64,000 nt of DNA. It comes from Prochlorococcus sp. AG-347-E23 (GTDB lineage: Bacteria; Cyanobacteriota; Cyanobacteriia; PCC-6307; Cyanobiaceae). Below, piece after piece: positions 33,901-43,789 of this stretch. The notes below the pieces were generated by a model, which did no database searches, was not told where the DNA came from, and saw only the letters and a program-made list of their open reading frames with translations. Both the position numbers and the translations under genes were made by a program. The DNA is taken from NCBI GenBank assembly GCA_003281685.1, contig QCBH01000001.1:186001-250000 (forward strand). The letters are read 5' to 3'. Each line of letters begins with the position of its first letter. Position 1 is the first letter of the stretch.

Positions 33901-34224
33901 GCAATGAAAATGTTGCATGAAAGAGCAGATTTAGAGTCAAAAAACTTTGTGAAATTACTCAATGAACAACGAAGTAGAGTTTTAAAAACGCAAAGCAAAT
34001 ATAATGATAATTATGATCAATTGAGTTTGGGATTCGCTGAACAAGAGCTTATTCAGTTACGTATAAATCGAAATCACTGGGAAAAACGTTTAAATAAAAT
34101 AGAAATGGATTTGAAAGTTGAACCAGATAAAATAAAGAAAACCTTTAAAGTCGCATCATCTCCAAGAATTGAACCCGTAGGGGTAATTATTTTATGGCCA
34201 GTCGCAGCTGGAGTAATTGATTAA
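30949..34224 (+). CDS. drmD: DISARM SNF2-like helicase DrmD
   Basis: This 1091-residue superfamily 2 ATPase has the Walker A/motif I at about residue 137 (DDVGLGKTIEAGLILREL), the DEAH box at about 246 (LILDEAHNAAP), motif III SATPHNGHSNSF and the C-terminal helicase lobe with TDAAREGVNLQNH and RMEQRNGRIDR at about 615-630. The last 400 residues have no catalytic motif and long helices. DrmD marks class 1 DISARM, where it sits beside the adenine methylase. It probably moves on DNA as part of the antiphage complex. The gene starts the five-gene operon. Its stop overlaps the next start (TAATG). Confidence 0.9.
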   Translation: MNSNNARDLKEGCIVECRSHRHLVEKVEFPSSEVGDTIVKLACLDDDANGEITEVFWEREVDARVIGESTWDTIGNRGFDDPKVFSSYLNTLKWNCVTSTDPSLFQAPLRAGIDVKPYQLEPLRKALRMPRVNLFIADDVGLGKTIEAGLILRELLLRQKVQRVVVIPPPSVVLQWKGEMETRFGLEFKVMDRKYISNMRRERGWGVNPWSTHTRFILSQSLVRNEEYASSLRDWLGDGLKTMLILDEAHNAAPATSSKYAIDSKLTKAIRDLAWRFEHKLFLSATPHNGHSNSFSALLEILDPTRFCRGVPVRNKTDLDPILVRRLKEDLRKIGVDLPKRIVVPIVLDGLRKDLPELLLSSLLKSYKEKREFRLRKATVKEKAAELLVVGNLQKRLLSSVEAFHRTLNVHMNTLKKKDQGEKLKITRNLDQLKLLKGGIDGDDDRADADEIQVEEEALYQHQIALATSGYGAGEDEWEILNKMIQISSNARYQNDERIDYLRKWIKRHMCPDLGEKNAKWNNERLLIFTEYADTKSWLENQISSLIADSDNEEERIATFHGGIGDEKREALKRSFNSDPTEDPLRILIATDAAREGVNLQNHCKYLFHFDVPWNPSRMEQRNGRIDRTLQKAKEVFCHYFVLADREEDRVLDVLVKKTEEIRNSLGTLPPVVVSRLNELLQKGINPTKIGETIIQINGVEEEEAIKRSQELIKIELEDNSREREEALKEQLSRLEKALNKSEKWLNFSSDLFRDALNTSLKVNAPENNNPPQILIKNSSINHKDIERAEWIFPSSVDLPGGEQSWGDVLDHLRPPRKPGQKIWEWRKETNPQPVVFKDPEKIDSGRVHLHLEHPLVKRILSRFLVRGFQTNNLSKAAVLATNEDTAKIILLARLSLYGYGATRLHDEMIDLVAEWHPSDPSRKLRVLNSTKSGFAIEDLTNSLKNNLPMIGSNIKNKLKEFISHDVKYLEDILEKVVNDRASKAMKMLHERADLESKNFVKLLNEQRSRVLKTQSKYNDNYDQLSLGFAEQELIQLRINRNHWEKRLNKIEMDLKVEPDKIKKTFKVASSPRIEPVGVIILWPVAAGVID

Positions 34225-37200
34225 TGCTTGAAAGAACATTAGGAATTCATGTTCATGAAGAGTGGAAAGGAATGACTCAACCAGTTGGATTAGTTGTGGA
34301 GCCACTTATTCTTGATAGGTTAGGAATATTTCCCGAGAAAGATATTAAAGTAATTTCGGATTTACAGAGACGTTTATCTTCATTGCTAGAGGACGAAATT
34401 CAATCAGATAAAATCCTTTGTGTAATAAAGAACTTTAAAGATTTTTGTAAGGAAGTTTTAGGCTGGCAGGATTGCGATTTATTAACTCCAGAGAGTTTTT
34501 TAGAGGAAAAGGATTTTAAGGATATTTCTGTATTCTTGGAAGATTATGGTGAGATTTTACAACCTGATTGGATTGTTCCTAATAATGATGTTGAAGATAA
34601 TGAAAATAAAATTCAAATACTTGTTAAAGAATTAGAAATTGGCACATCTTTTGATCAAGTAATCAAGACTAAAGAAAATAAAAAAAACTGGGAAGCAACT
34701 CCTCAACAGAAATTTGAGCGTTTATTGAAAGAAACAGAAAACCCAATAGGAATAATTTGGAATGGAATTGCAATTCGTTTGGTTTATGCTCCTAGGGGAG
34801 AATCTAGTGGACATATAACTTTTTTATTAGATCCGATGACAACAGTTGATGGTCGTCCAATGATTGGGGCATTAGAAATGCTTCTTGGTGAAGATCGATT
34901 ATTTGAAGGAGGATCAAGTAATTTGCGATTAAGAAAATTAATGGAGTTAAGTAGAAAGGAACAAAATGAGGTGAGTACAAGGCTTTCTGAACAAGTCCTT
35001 GAAGCACTTTGGATCTTATTGAAAGGGTTAGATGAAGCAGAGAAAAAAGCAAATTACTTAGGTAAAACAATCCTTGGCGATTTACCTGATAAAGATCCAT
35101 CTCATATTTATGGAGGCCTAATTACAGTTCTCCTTCGCTTGGTTTTTTTACTCTATTCTGAGGATGAAGAACTTATGCCAAAAGATTCTTTATTTTCAGA
35201 GAATTATAGTATTAGTGGATTGGCTTCAAAGTTGAGAAATGATAGGACAAAGTATCAAAGTGGTATGGAGGGACGTGTTGGTGCATGGGGTTCTCTCTTA
35301 AGTTTGTTTAGATTGATTTTTGATGGTGGCGGGCCAAATGAGTCTTATTTACCAGCAAGACATGGGGAGTTGTTTGATCCAGATAATTATCCTTTCTTAG
35401 AAGGAAGAACAAGAGGGACTAATTATAAGGGAACTACCATAGAAATCCTACCTCCAATTAGTGATGATGTTGTAGAGAGAGTTCTTACAAAATTATTAAT
35501 TCTCGATGGTCAAATATTAAGTTATAGATCTTTAGATGTTGAACAAATAGGATCTATTTACGAAGGTATAATGGGTTTCGAAGTTGAGAGAGTGTCGAGT
35601 CTTAGCCTGGGTATTCTTTATCGTCCACCCAGACAAAAAATTAATTTGACTTATATTTTTAACGTATCAGATTTTTTAGCGCAGGACTCATCTAAAAGAG
35701 AATCCTGGTTAAAAGATACTTCAGGGGTGGATCTAAAGCTTTCAAACATAATTAAAACAAAGTTAAAAGAATCAAAAAATATTGATGAATTATGTGCTGC
35801 TTTAGGAAATAAATTATCTCCTTATACTGAAAGGGGCTTACCAGCAGGGAGTTTAATACTTCAACCATCATTAGAAAGAAGGAGTAGTGGTAGCCACTAC
35901 ACTCCAAGATCTTTAACAGAACCTATAGTTAGGCAAGCTATTTCTCCTTGGTTAAATTTGCATGGTAAAAAACCATCTGCGAAGGAGATTTTAGCTTTGA
36001 AAGTTTGTGATCCTGCGATGGGATCTGGAGCTTTTTTAGTTGCAGTATGTAGATATTTAGCAGATCTTTTAGTAAATGCATGGGAAAGAGAGGGACTCCC
36101 AGTTGAGTTTAATGAAAGCTTTGATAAGGACATTTATGCTAGAAGACTAATAGCACAAAATTGTTTATATGGTGTTGATAAAAATCCATTTGCGGTTAAT
36201 CTTGCAAAACTTTCATTGTGGTTGGTTACCTTAAGTAGAGATTTACCATTTACGTTTTTAGATCATTCCCTCAAATCTGGTGATTCTCTAGTTGGTTACA
36301 CTATTCAAGAAATTAAGACTGCCTCAAATGAGCTTCAACTTAGCATTGAGAATTTAAATAAAAAGGAAATTGAAAAATTAGTTTTTGATAGAAAAATAAA
36401 TTTCAGCCAAGATTGTCGGGATGATCAAAGTTATGATTTTAAAAAAAACTTGGTTTTAAAGCATTATCAAGAGACTGAAAAGCTTCGTAAAGCTGGAGAT
36501 ATTATGGTCTCTGCATTTTTTGATGCTAAGAAGGATATTGACAGAAAAAAAAATAAAGATTTCTTACTTTCTCTTTTAAACAACAAATCTGATGAGTTTC
36601 TGATTGAGAAAAAACGTAATCTATTAAAAAATGGATTGAATCAAATAAATCCGTTCCATTGGGAAATAGAGTTTCCTGAAATCTTTTCTTATAAAAATAA
36701 AGGCTTTGATGTTTTTGTTGGAAATCCACCATTTATATCAAGTACAAATATATATGGATTTTTAGGCCCAATTTATCGAGATTGGATTGATAAAAGGAAA
36801 CCTCTCATTAAAGGCAGAGCAGTTGATTTAGTAGCCCATTTTTTTCGACATTCTTTCGATCTTTTAAAAGATGGAGGAGCACTTTGTTTTATTGCTACTA
36901 ATACTATCTGCCAAGGCGATACCAGAGAGGCAGGGCTGAGTTGGATTTGTAAAAATAACGGTATAATTTTTTGGAAACAAAAAAGATCACCTTGGCCAGG
37001 TACTGCGTCAGTAACTATAAGCAAAGTGGGAATTGTTAAATCTCTGAACAATAATCATTCGCATATGCCTGGATTGGAAGCTTCAAATTCCTATCTGATG
37101 CCTGGAGAAGAACCAGAAGATTTAAAAACTATATCAGCAAATAAAGGGTTAGCTTTTATTGGTCATAAATTCATGGGTGAGGGGTTTGTTTTTACCGATT

Positions 37201-38363
37201 CTGGTAAAGGAAATACAACAAAGAAAGAAATAGCTATAGAAATAATGAAAGATAATTTATATAAAGAAGTTATTTTTAAGTTTTCTGGGGCAAAAGAAAT
37301 ATTATCAAAACCAGATAGTTCACCTGATAGATTTATTATTTGTTTCGGAAAGAGACCTCTTTCATTAGTTCGTGAAAAATATCCCAAGGCTTTGAGTATT
37401 GTTGAAGAAAAAGTTTTTCCTGAAAGACAAAAAATGGGTGGATATTCAGTCGCTGAAAAAAGGAAAGAGTATTGGTGGCAATTTGGAACATATGCTTCTG
37501 CTTTAGAAAACAAACTGCATAAAAAAGATAAATGTCTTGTTGTCCCAATAGTATCAAGTAACCTTGTATGCGAGTTTTTGCCATCTAATATTATTTTCTC
37601 GCACTCATCTATTATTTTTTGTGATGATTCTTGGAAATTATTTGGTTTGTTGCAATCTACATTACATTTAGAATGGTCGCTTTTTCGAGGCTCAACAATG
37701 GGAGATGGTCTTAGATATACTCCTACTGATTGTTTTGAGACAATAGTATTACCATGGCTTAACTCTAGAGACCCTAATCATCCAAATTATGAAGGTCAAT
37801 ATATCGCATTAATTAATGAATTTTCAAATACTGCTAAAAAATATCATGCCTTTAGGACTGAAATAAAGAAAACACAAAATATTGGTTTAACAGAAATTTA
37901 TAATAGATTTAATGATCCTTTCTCACAGAGTGAAGAGATCAATAATCTTAGAAATATACATACAGAATGTGAAAAACTGCTTTTGAATTTATATAGTTGG
38001 CAGGACTTGAATTTGATATATGGATTTGAGTTAGATTATTTAGATTTGCAAGAAGATATTGAAATTCCTGTTGATATTAAAGATAAAATTACTTGCGAAA
38101 ATTTATTTTTTAATAATTTTAAGGAAGCAATACTTTTTACTAGTAGATTAAAAGATTGCGGAGCATTGAAAAGAAACCATAAACTGCCATGGAAATATCG
38201 TTGGCCTCGTGATGTGCGTGATACAGTTATTGCAAGACTTATAAAACTTAATAATGAATTTAATAAAAGAGAAATATGTAGTACTTATCATGAGAATAAG
38301 CCAAGCCAAAAAAGTTTAAGCGAAGATAAAAAAGATGGGATTCAAATAGGATTAGATATTTAA
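34224..38363 (+). CDS. drmMI: DISARM adenine-specific DNA methyltransferase DrmMI
   Basis: This 1379-residue protein is built like a type IIG methyltransferase. An N-terminal region of about 550 residues carries IRLVYAPRGESSGHI. The SAM-binding motif I is at about 593 (VCDPAMGSGAFLVAVCRYLA) and the catalytic N6-adenine motif at about 831-837 (VFVGNPPFIS). The C-terminal 400 residues are likely target recognition. In DISARM the methylase marks host DNA as self so that unmodified phage DNA is attacked. It has no PD-(D/E)XK core that I can see. It overlaps drmD by one base, with drmA 4 bp downstream. Confidence 0.9.
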   Translation: MLERTLGIHVHEEWKGMTQPVGLVVEPLILDRLGIFPEKDIKVISDLQRRLSSLLEDEIQSDKILCVIKNFKDFCKEVLGWQDCDLLTPESFLEEKDFKDISVFLEDYGEILQPDWIVPNNDVEDNENKIQILVKELEIGTSFDQVIKTKENKKNWEATPQQKFERLLKETENPIGIIWNGIAIRLVYAPRGESSGHITFLLDPMTTVDGRPMIGALEMLLGEDRLFEGGSSNLRLRKLMELSRKEQNEVSTRLSEQVLEALWILLKGLDEAEKKANYLGKTILGDLPDKDPSHIYGGLITVLLRLVFLLYSEDEELMPKDSLFSENYSISGLASKLRNDRTKYQSGMEGRVGAWGSLLSLFRLIFDGGGPNESYLPARHGELFDPDNYPFLEGRTRGTNYKGTTIEILPPISDDVVERVLTKLLILDGQILSYRSLDVEQIGSIYEGIMGFEVERVSSLSLGILYRPPRQKINLTYIFNVSDFLAQDSSKRESWLKDTSGVDLKLSNIIKTKLKESKNIDELCAALGNKLSPYTERGLPAGSLILQPSLERRSSGSHYTPRSLTEPIVRQAISPWLNLHGKKPSAKEILALKVCDPAMGSGAFLVAVCRYLADLLVNAWEREGLPVEFNESFDKDIYARRLIAQNCLYGVDKNPFAVNLAKLSLWLVTLSRDLPFTFLDHSLKSGDSLVGYTIQEIKTASNELQLSIENLNKKEIEKLVFDRKINFSQDCRDDQSYDFKKNLVLKHYQETEKLRKAGDIMVSAFFDAKKDIDRKKNKDFLLSLLNNKSDEFLIEKKRNLLKNGLNQINPFHWEIEFPEIFSYKNKGFDVFVGNPPFISSTNIYGFLGPIYRDWIDKRKPLIKGRAVDLVAHFFRHSFDLLKDGGALCFIATNTICQGDTREAGLSWICKNNGIIFWKQKRSPWPGTASVTISKVGIVKSLNNNHSHMPGLEASNSYLMPGEEPEDLKTISANKGLAFIGHKFMGEGFVFTDSGKGNTTKKEIAIEIMKDNLYKEVIFKFSGAKEILSKPDSSPDRFIICFGKRPLSLVREKYPKALSIVEEKVFPERQKMGGYSVAEKRKEYWWQFGTYASALENKLHKKDKCLVVPIVSSNLVCEFLPSNIIFSHSSIIFCDDSWKLFGLLQSTLHLEWSLFRGSTMGDGLRYTPTDCFETIVLPWLNSRDPNHPNYEGQYIALINEFSNTAKKYHAFRTEIKKTQNIGLTEIYNRFNDPFSQSEEINNLRNIHTECEKLLLNLYSWQDLNLIYGFELDYLDLQEDIEIPVDIKDKITCENLFFNNFKEAILFTSRLKDCGALKRNHKLPWKYRWPRDVRDTVIARLIKLNNEFNKREICSTYHENKPSQKSLSEDKKDGIQIGLDI

Positions 38364-38367
38364 GATT

Positions 38368-41300
38368 GTGAGTAATTCTGCCAAAATTCGTTCAAAAATA
38401 ATTGATTCACTTGTACTGGATTTGATTGGTCCATCTGAAAATTTGATGAACCAATTTAAATTAGATAATAAAGAAGAAGAGATTTCAGAATTAAGAGAAG
38501 AAATTCTTGATAGAGGACCTAGTCGTTGGTATCAAACTGGTTTTTTGATCCCTAGTGAAACAAATACTGATTCAAAAGCTGATGATACTTCCGATGATGA
38601 ATTGGCAGGGATTGATGGACAAAATCTTAATAGATCAGATCAGGCTTCAAGAACTAATGCTTCTGCTGATGATACTGGTGAATCTGAAAAAGGTCCTGCA
38701 AGAAAAGTTTTTTTCCCATCTTCGATTGGGGTTAGTTTTTTGCTTGCTGAATCATCAGAATTGGAAGTTCAAATTACTTGGGCAGACTATAAATTAATTA
38801 GTTATCCAAAAGATGAAGAAACATTGGTTGAGGCTTGGCAAAGATTGCCAAAAAGTTCAGGGATTAAACTAACTAAAGATGATATTGACAAAGGAAGTAA
38901 AGGCACTCAAAAGAGAGAATTACTAGACAGCAATGGACTCTTCTTGTACTGGTATGTTCAACCAGCACCCATTGATCAAGGGTATCCAAACGAATCAAAA
39001 GCAGTTAGTGTATTCCTTGGAAATAAGCGTTCTTTTGATGGTCAGGGTCCAGATGCGCGTGATTTAGTTTCTGCATTTCAAGTTCAATTAAATATTTCAT
39101 GTAATAAAGGATTTTTAGAGAGGAAAGATCCTAATGGCTTTAATAATTTATCAAGCATTGCTGATTGGGATCAACGAGTTAATTCTTTACACTATCGAAA
39201 TGATAAAGAATATGCAGTTGGCCATAATATTTCTATTTCTACTAATCAAGATCACGAGGTATGTTCTCAAATTTCTACAGAATGGTTACCTCAAGCAATA
39301 GTTGAAAAAGTAAGTCCAACAGAAATAAAAGGTGTTGAACTATCTATGGAAAAACTTGATCAGTTAGCAAATAAAGGTTTTGAATTTGTACAAGAAGCAT
39401 TAAGGCCTATGGTCATTTCTTATGAAAGCTGGATTGAGGAGCAAATGAATATTTCAGATTTAAATAGCATTCAAGAAGAAACAAAAATAAAACTTTTAGA
39501 TGAAGCTAAAAAACATCAATCAAGAATACAAGAAGGAATAAATCTCCTTGGAAATGAAAAAGTTTGCAAAGCTTTTGCTATCACAAACAGAGTTATGGCT
39601 AAAGCGGCTCAACAACGGTTTGGAAAAATGTTAGGCAAGGATCCTAATCAAATTGAAGCTAAATGGAGACCATTTCAACTCGCTTTTTTGCTTATGAATC
39701 TTGTAGGAACAAATGATCCTATGAGTCCTGATAGGGAAATTATAGAATTATTATTTTTCCCAACTGGAGGAGGAAAAACTGAGGCATATCTTGGATTAGC
39801 GGCATTTACTCTTGTTTTAAGAAGACTAAGACATAAAGGTGAAATATCATCTGCTGGAATGAGCGTTTTGATGAGGTATACATTGCGTCTATTAACACTT
39901 GATCAATTAGGACGTTCTGCAACATTAATTTGTGCTCTCGAAATTGAGAGAAAAAAAGATCCTGAAACTTTAGGTAAATGGCCTTTTGAGATTGGGTTAT
40001 GGGTTGGTCAAAGCGGAACACCTAATAAGATTGGAAAGAAAGGTGATAGTGATCAATATACTGCTAGATCAAGAGTTTTAAAACTTGATGGAACGAAAAA
40101 TAAACCTATTCCTATTGATGATTGCCCATGGTGTGGAACTCAATTAGGTAAATCTTCAATTAAAGATGATAGACCAGCAAAAATTCAGGGTGTTTTTAAG
40201 TTATTGCCAAATAATGATAATCCAGAGGAATTAAGAGTATCTTGTAGAAATCGAAGCTGCGAATTTTCAGGTGATAATTTTTTGCCATTAGTAGCTGTTG
40301 ATGAAATGTTATATAAACGTTTACCTGCATTTGTCATATCAACTGTGGATAAATTTGCTGCTTTGCCATGGATAGGTTCTACGGGGAAATTATTTGGTCA
40401 AGTTAGCTCCTTTAGAGAAGGGAAAGGATTTATCGGCCCAAGTGATCCTCCATCAGAGCATGCAGGCATACCTTTAATTGAAGGTTTAGATCCTCCAGAT
40501 TTAATTATTCAAGATGAATTGCACTTGATATCTGGACCTTTGGGTTCAATAAGTGGCCTTTATGAGAGCATCATTGATGAACTCTCTACTAAGCAAAAGG
40601 ATAAAGTTATTCTTAGACCAAAAATAATTGCATCAACTGCAACGGTTAAAAGAGCCACTCAACAATTAAGAGCATTATTTGCTAGATCCACAAATCCTGC
40701 TGTGTTCCCAGCCCCTGGTCCGGATAGGAAAGATTCTTTTTTCTCAAAAACAGTTCCAGTTACAGATGCAAATGGAAGAATTTATGTTGGGGTGTCAGCT
40801 CCAGGACGAAATTTAAAAGCTTTAATGTTACGAGTAAGCTTGGCAGTTATGGCAACAAGCCAAAAGTTATATAAAGAAGAAGAAAAACTATTAAAACAAT
40901 TACCTGGAGCTGATTTAGGTGATAATCCAGTTGATCCTTATATGACATTATTAGGTTACTTTAATACCATTAAAGAACTTGGAGTGACAAGGCGTTTAAT
41001 TGAAGAAGAAGTAACATCTCAGCTTACCACTTATAACTTAAGAAAACGTTTTAAAGGTGATATTAGCCCTAGATATGCAAAGAGAAAAATAGATAATATC
41101 CCATTGGAATTAACATCTAGAGTTCCTACATCAGAAGTAAGTGAAACAAAAGCTCGTCTTGCACTTAAATTTTCTGAACCTAGAAAAGTTGATACGGCCT
41201 TGGCAACAAATATGATTTCTGTAGGCTTGGATATATCAAGACTAGGATTAATGGTAATTCTGGGACAACCAAAAACAACATCTGAATATATTCAAGCAAG

Positions 41301-41889
41301 TAGTAGGGTTGGACGTGATGATAAAAGACCAGGATTAGTAATTGTTTTATTAAATCCAAATAGGCCTAGAGATCAGTCTTATTATGAAAGATTTAAATTT
41401 TGGCACTCTACGTTCTATAAAGATGTAGAAGCGACAAGTGTAACTCCATATGCAGTTCGCGCACTAGAAAGATCGCTACCTTCAATTTGTATAGCGATGG
41501 CTCGTCATATTAATCCTGAATTGAGTTGGGCAAAAAATGCTGGTTTAGATCATGTTATTTCTAAGACTGCTGAAGAAGTAGAAGTTAGACTCGGGGATAG
41601 GATAAAAAGAGCATGTCCTGGAGATAAAGAATTAGCCATCAACGTTCAGGCTCAAGTAAGAAATATATTCGATAAGTGGAGTCGATTAGCTATTGAAAAA
41701 GATAACCAAATGCAATATGGAAAAGAGGAAGGAGAATATCCATCTCTTCTTCATACCCCTTTAGATCCTGATTTAGAGGAACTTCCTCCAATTCATAGAG
41801 AATTTATTGCAAATTGGAGTTTGAGGGATGTAGAGCCAACTTCAGCTTTAATTATGACAAGAACCCATGAATTAGAGGAGTATAGCTGA
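38368..41889 (+). CDS. drmA: DISARM helicase-domain protein DrmA
   Basis: This 1173-residue protein starts at GTG. Its helicase core has Walker A FPTGGGKTEAYLGLAAF at about 463, a DELH box in IIQDELHLISGPLGSISG at about 713, the STATVKRATQQL motif and the C-terminal ISVGLDISRLGLMVILG and QASSRVGRDDKRPGL at about 975. A zinc-finger-like insert lies at 585-630 (CPWCGTQLG, then CRNRSCEF). DrmA pairs with DrmB in all DISARM classes; the DrmAB complex senses unmodified phage DNA. It ends one base before drmB. Confidence 0.93.
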   Translation: MSNSAKIRSKIIDSLVLDLIGPSENLMNQFKLDNKEEEISELREEILDRGPSRWYQTGFLIPSETNTDSKADDTSDDELAGIDGQNLNRSDQASRTNASADDTGESEKGPARKVFFPSSIGVSFLLAESSELEVQITWADYKLISYPKDEETLVEAWQRLPKSSGIKLTKDDIDKGSKGTQKRELLDSNGLFLYWYVQPAPIDQGYPNESKAVSVFLGNKRSFDGQGPDARDLVSAFQVQLNISCNKGFLERKDPNGFNNLSSIADWDQRVNSLHYRNDKEYAVGHNISISTNQDHEVCSQISTEWLPQAIVEKVSPTEIKGVELSMEKLDQLANKGFEFVQEALRPMVISYESWIEEQMNISDLNSIQEETKIKLLDEAKKHQSRIQEGINLLGNEKVCKAFAITNRVMAKAAQQRFGKMLGKDPNQIEAKWRPFQLAFLLMNLVGTNDPMSPDREIIELLFFPTGGGKTEAYLGLAAFTLVLRRLRHKGEISSAGMSVLMRYTLRLLTLDQLGRSATLICALEIERKKDPETLGKWPFEIGLWVGQSGTPNKIGKKGDSDQYTARSRVLKLDGTKNKPIPIDDCPWCGTQLGKSSIKDDRPAKIQGVFKLLPNNDNPEELRVSCRNRSCEFSGDNFLPLVAVDEMLYKRLPAFVISTVDKFAALPWIGSTGKLFGQVSSFREGKGFIGPSDPPSEHAGIPLIEGLDPPDLIIQDELHLISGPLGSISGLYESIIDELSTKQKDKVILRPKIIASTATVKRATQQLRALFARSTNPAVFPAPGPDRKDSFFSKTVPVTDANGRIYVGVSAPGRNLKALMLRVSLAVMATSQKLYKEEEKLLKQLPGADLGDNPVDPYMTLLGYFNTIKELGVTRRLIEEEVTSQLTTYNLRKRFKGDISPRYAKRKIDNIPLELTSRVPTSEVSETKARLALKFSEPRKVDTALATNMISVGLDISRLGLMVILGQPKTTSEYIQASSRVGRDDKRPGLVIVLLNPNRPRDQSYYERFKFWHSTFYKDVEATSVTPYAVRALERSLPSICIAMARHINPELSWAKNAGLDHVISKTAEEVEVRLGDRIKRACPGDKELAINVQAQVRNIFDKWSRLAIEKDNQMQYGKEEGEYPSLLHTPLDPDLEELPPIHREFIANWSLRDVEPTSALIMTRTHELEEYS

Positions 41890-41890
41890 A

Positions 41891-43765
41891 ATGTCACAAG
41901 GAGAAGTACGGCAAAGTCAATTGATAACAACTTATGGTCCTGGAGCTATGGTTGATTTGCCGGATCATTCTGTCGTTATAGGAGGATTAAATTTATGGAA
42001 TTATGGTAAAGAAAATAATGCAGAATTAATTGATGAGCCAAGGCTAATTCAGAAGTTAAGACAAACTTTGCAAGTACCCAATCTAGTTTTGCAAAAACCT
42101 CCAATTGATGAAACAGGACCTGGGGGTATTAAAAAAGGAGGTTTTATTAAAAGTCCTCAATTTCCAAATTGGTTTGTAGCTCAGTTAGATGAAACTATTA
42201 TTTTTTATGGACGTAGATACAGAACTAGACCATTAGTTAAATCAAATCAGCTTGATGAAAGGAATAGATATATAGATATAAATAGAAAGAAACATAGAGT
42301 TGTTCCAGTTAGATTTGTTCAGAGTTGTCCGAATGGTCATTTAAGCGATGTTAATTGGAGAGATTTTGCTCATAAAGGTAATACAAATTGTAGAGAAACA
42401 TTATGGTTAGATGAAGCTGGAGCTGGAAATGATTTTGCGGAAATTTTTGTTCGATGTCCTAAATGTAATATAAGAAGACCTCTATCAGATGCGAAACAAT
42501 TAGCCCTTGGCGATAAAGGAATCCCTGCTTTGGGATATTGTAATGGTGAGAGGCCATGGCTTGGATCTTATGGAAAAGAAAGATGTATCTCAAATAGTAA
42601 TAATGGTGGAAGTTACCCTAATAGATTGTTAGTAAGATCAGCTAGTAACGCCTACTTTCCAGAGATAATATCAGCAATTTCAATACCCAAACCAATTGAT
42701 AAAGTTAGGGAAGTTTTAATTAAAAATCTCAAGCAATTTGAAAAGATTAATACTCTAGAAACCTTAAAACTTTATCTTTCAATAGCACCTGATTATATTA
42801 GTGAACAATTGGTGGATGCAAATTTAAATGAGATTTTTGAAGCCTTAGAATCGATCAAAGGTGGTAATGAACAAAGAGGCGAAATTGAGCCATTGAAGGT
42901 TCAAGAGCTTAAAGCATTGATTGGAGTAATTGAGAATCAAAAGGAGAATTATGGAAAAAATAGTTTCGAAGCAGAAAAGGTAGATTTATCTCCAAAGCCA
43001 AAATGGTTTAAAGAGAGAATAAATCGTGTTTTAAAAGTACACAAGCTTAGGGAAGTTGTTGCTCTTTTAGGTTTTACCAGGTTAGAACCGGTTGTTAATC
43101 AGATAGATGGAGATCCATTTGATCTTGGCGTAAAAAGGGCTTCTATCGACAACAAAGAAATTACATGGTTGCCAGCTGTAGAAAATATGGGAGAGGGAAT
43201 CTTCATAGGTTTTGATCCGAATAAAATAGAAGCATGGCTCAGTGACGACAAAGTTGAAGAATATTTATCCACCCATAGAGATGCCTTTAAGATTTGGAAC
43301 AAAGAACATGGATTGAGTGAAGACGAATTTGGTTGGCCTGGTGGTGCCTACCTTATGCTTCACAGCTTATCTCACCTATTAATAACTCAAGCTGCATTAG
43401 ATTGTGGTTATAGCGCTTCTTCTATAAAAGAAAGGATTTATTCTTTTTCTGGTTTAGGTTATGGGATACTTCTTTACACAGGTGGAAGTGGTTCAGAGGG
43501 GACATTAGGAGGACTGGTTGGCTTGGCAGACAATATTGACCTCCTTCTCAAAAAGGCACTTGAAAGAGGTAAATTATGTTCTAATGATCCTTTTTGCTCT
43601 CAACATAAACCAAATAATCAATTTGAAAAAAGATATTCTCATGGGGCTGCTTGTCATAGTTGTGAATTAATTGCCGAAACAAGCTGTGAGAGAAAAAATG
43701 AGTTTTTAGATAGGTCTCTTTTAGTTCCAACTTTAGAAGAAAAAGATGCAGCATTCTTTGACTAA
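41891..43765 (+). CDS. drmB: DISARM DUF1998 protein DrmB
   Basis: This 624-residue protein starts SQGEVRQSQLITTYGPGAMV, the typical DrmB opening with DLPDHSVVIGGLN. The C-terminal DUF1998 domain shows LMLHSLSHLLITQAALDCGY at about 488, then LLYTGGSGSEGTLGGLVGLA. Cysteine pairs at RCPKCNIRRPL, DPFCSQH and AACHSCELIAETSCERK suggest zinc sites. DrmB binds DrmA and is needed for antiphage activity. It follows drmA with a one-base gap. Confidence 0.93.
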   Translation: MSQGEVRQSQLITTYGPGAMVDLPDHSVVIGGLNLWNYGKENNAELIDEPRLIQKLRQTLQVPNLVLQKPPIDETGPGGIKKGGFIKSPQFPNWFVAQLDETIIFYGRRYRTRPLVKSNQLDERNRYIDINRKKHRVVPVRFVQSCPNGHLSDVNWRDFAHKGNTNCRETLWLDEAGAGNDFAEIFVRCPKCNIRRPLSDAKQLALGDKGIPALGYCNGERPWLGSYGKERCISNSNNGGSYPNRLLVRSASNAYFPEIISAISIPKPIDKVREVLIKNLKQFEKINTLETLKLYLSIAPDYISEQLVDANLNEIFEALESIKGGNEQRGEIEPLKVQELKALIGVIENQKENYGKNSFEAEKVDLSPKPKWFKERINRVLKVHKLREVVALLGFTRLEPVVNQIDGDPFDLGVKRASIDNKEITWLPAVENMGEGIFIGFDPNKIEAWLSDDKVEEYLSTHRDAFKIWNKEHGLSEDEFGWPGGAYLMLHSLSHLLITQAALDCGYSASSIKERIYSFSGLGYGILLYTGGSGSEGTLGGLVGLADNIDLLLKKALERGKLCSNDPFCSQHKPNNQFEKRYSHGAACHSCELIAETSCERKNEFLDRSLLVPTLEEKDAAFFD

Positions 43766-43789
43766 TGTTTTAAAAAGTAATTAAATAAA

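Noticed and set aside
33663..37584. Several open frames antisense to drmD and drmMI
   Set aside because: They run inside long, motif-supported genes on the other strand and have no recognisable domains or ribosome sites.
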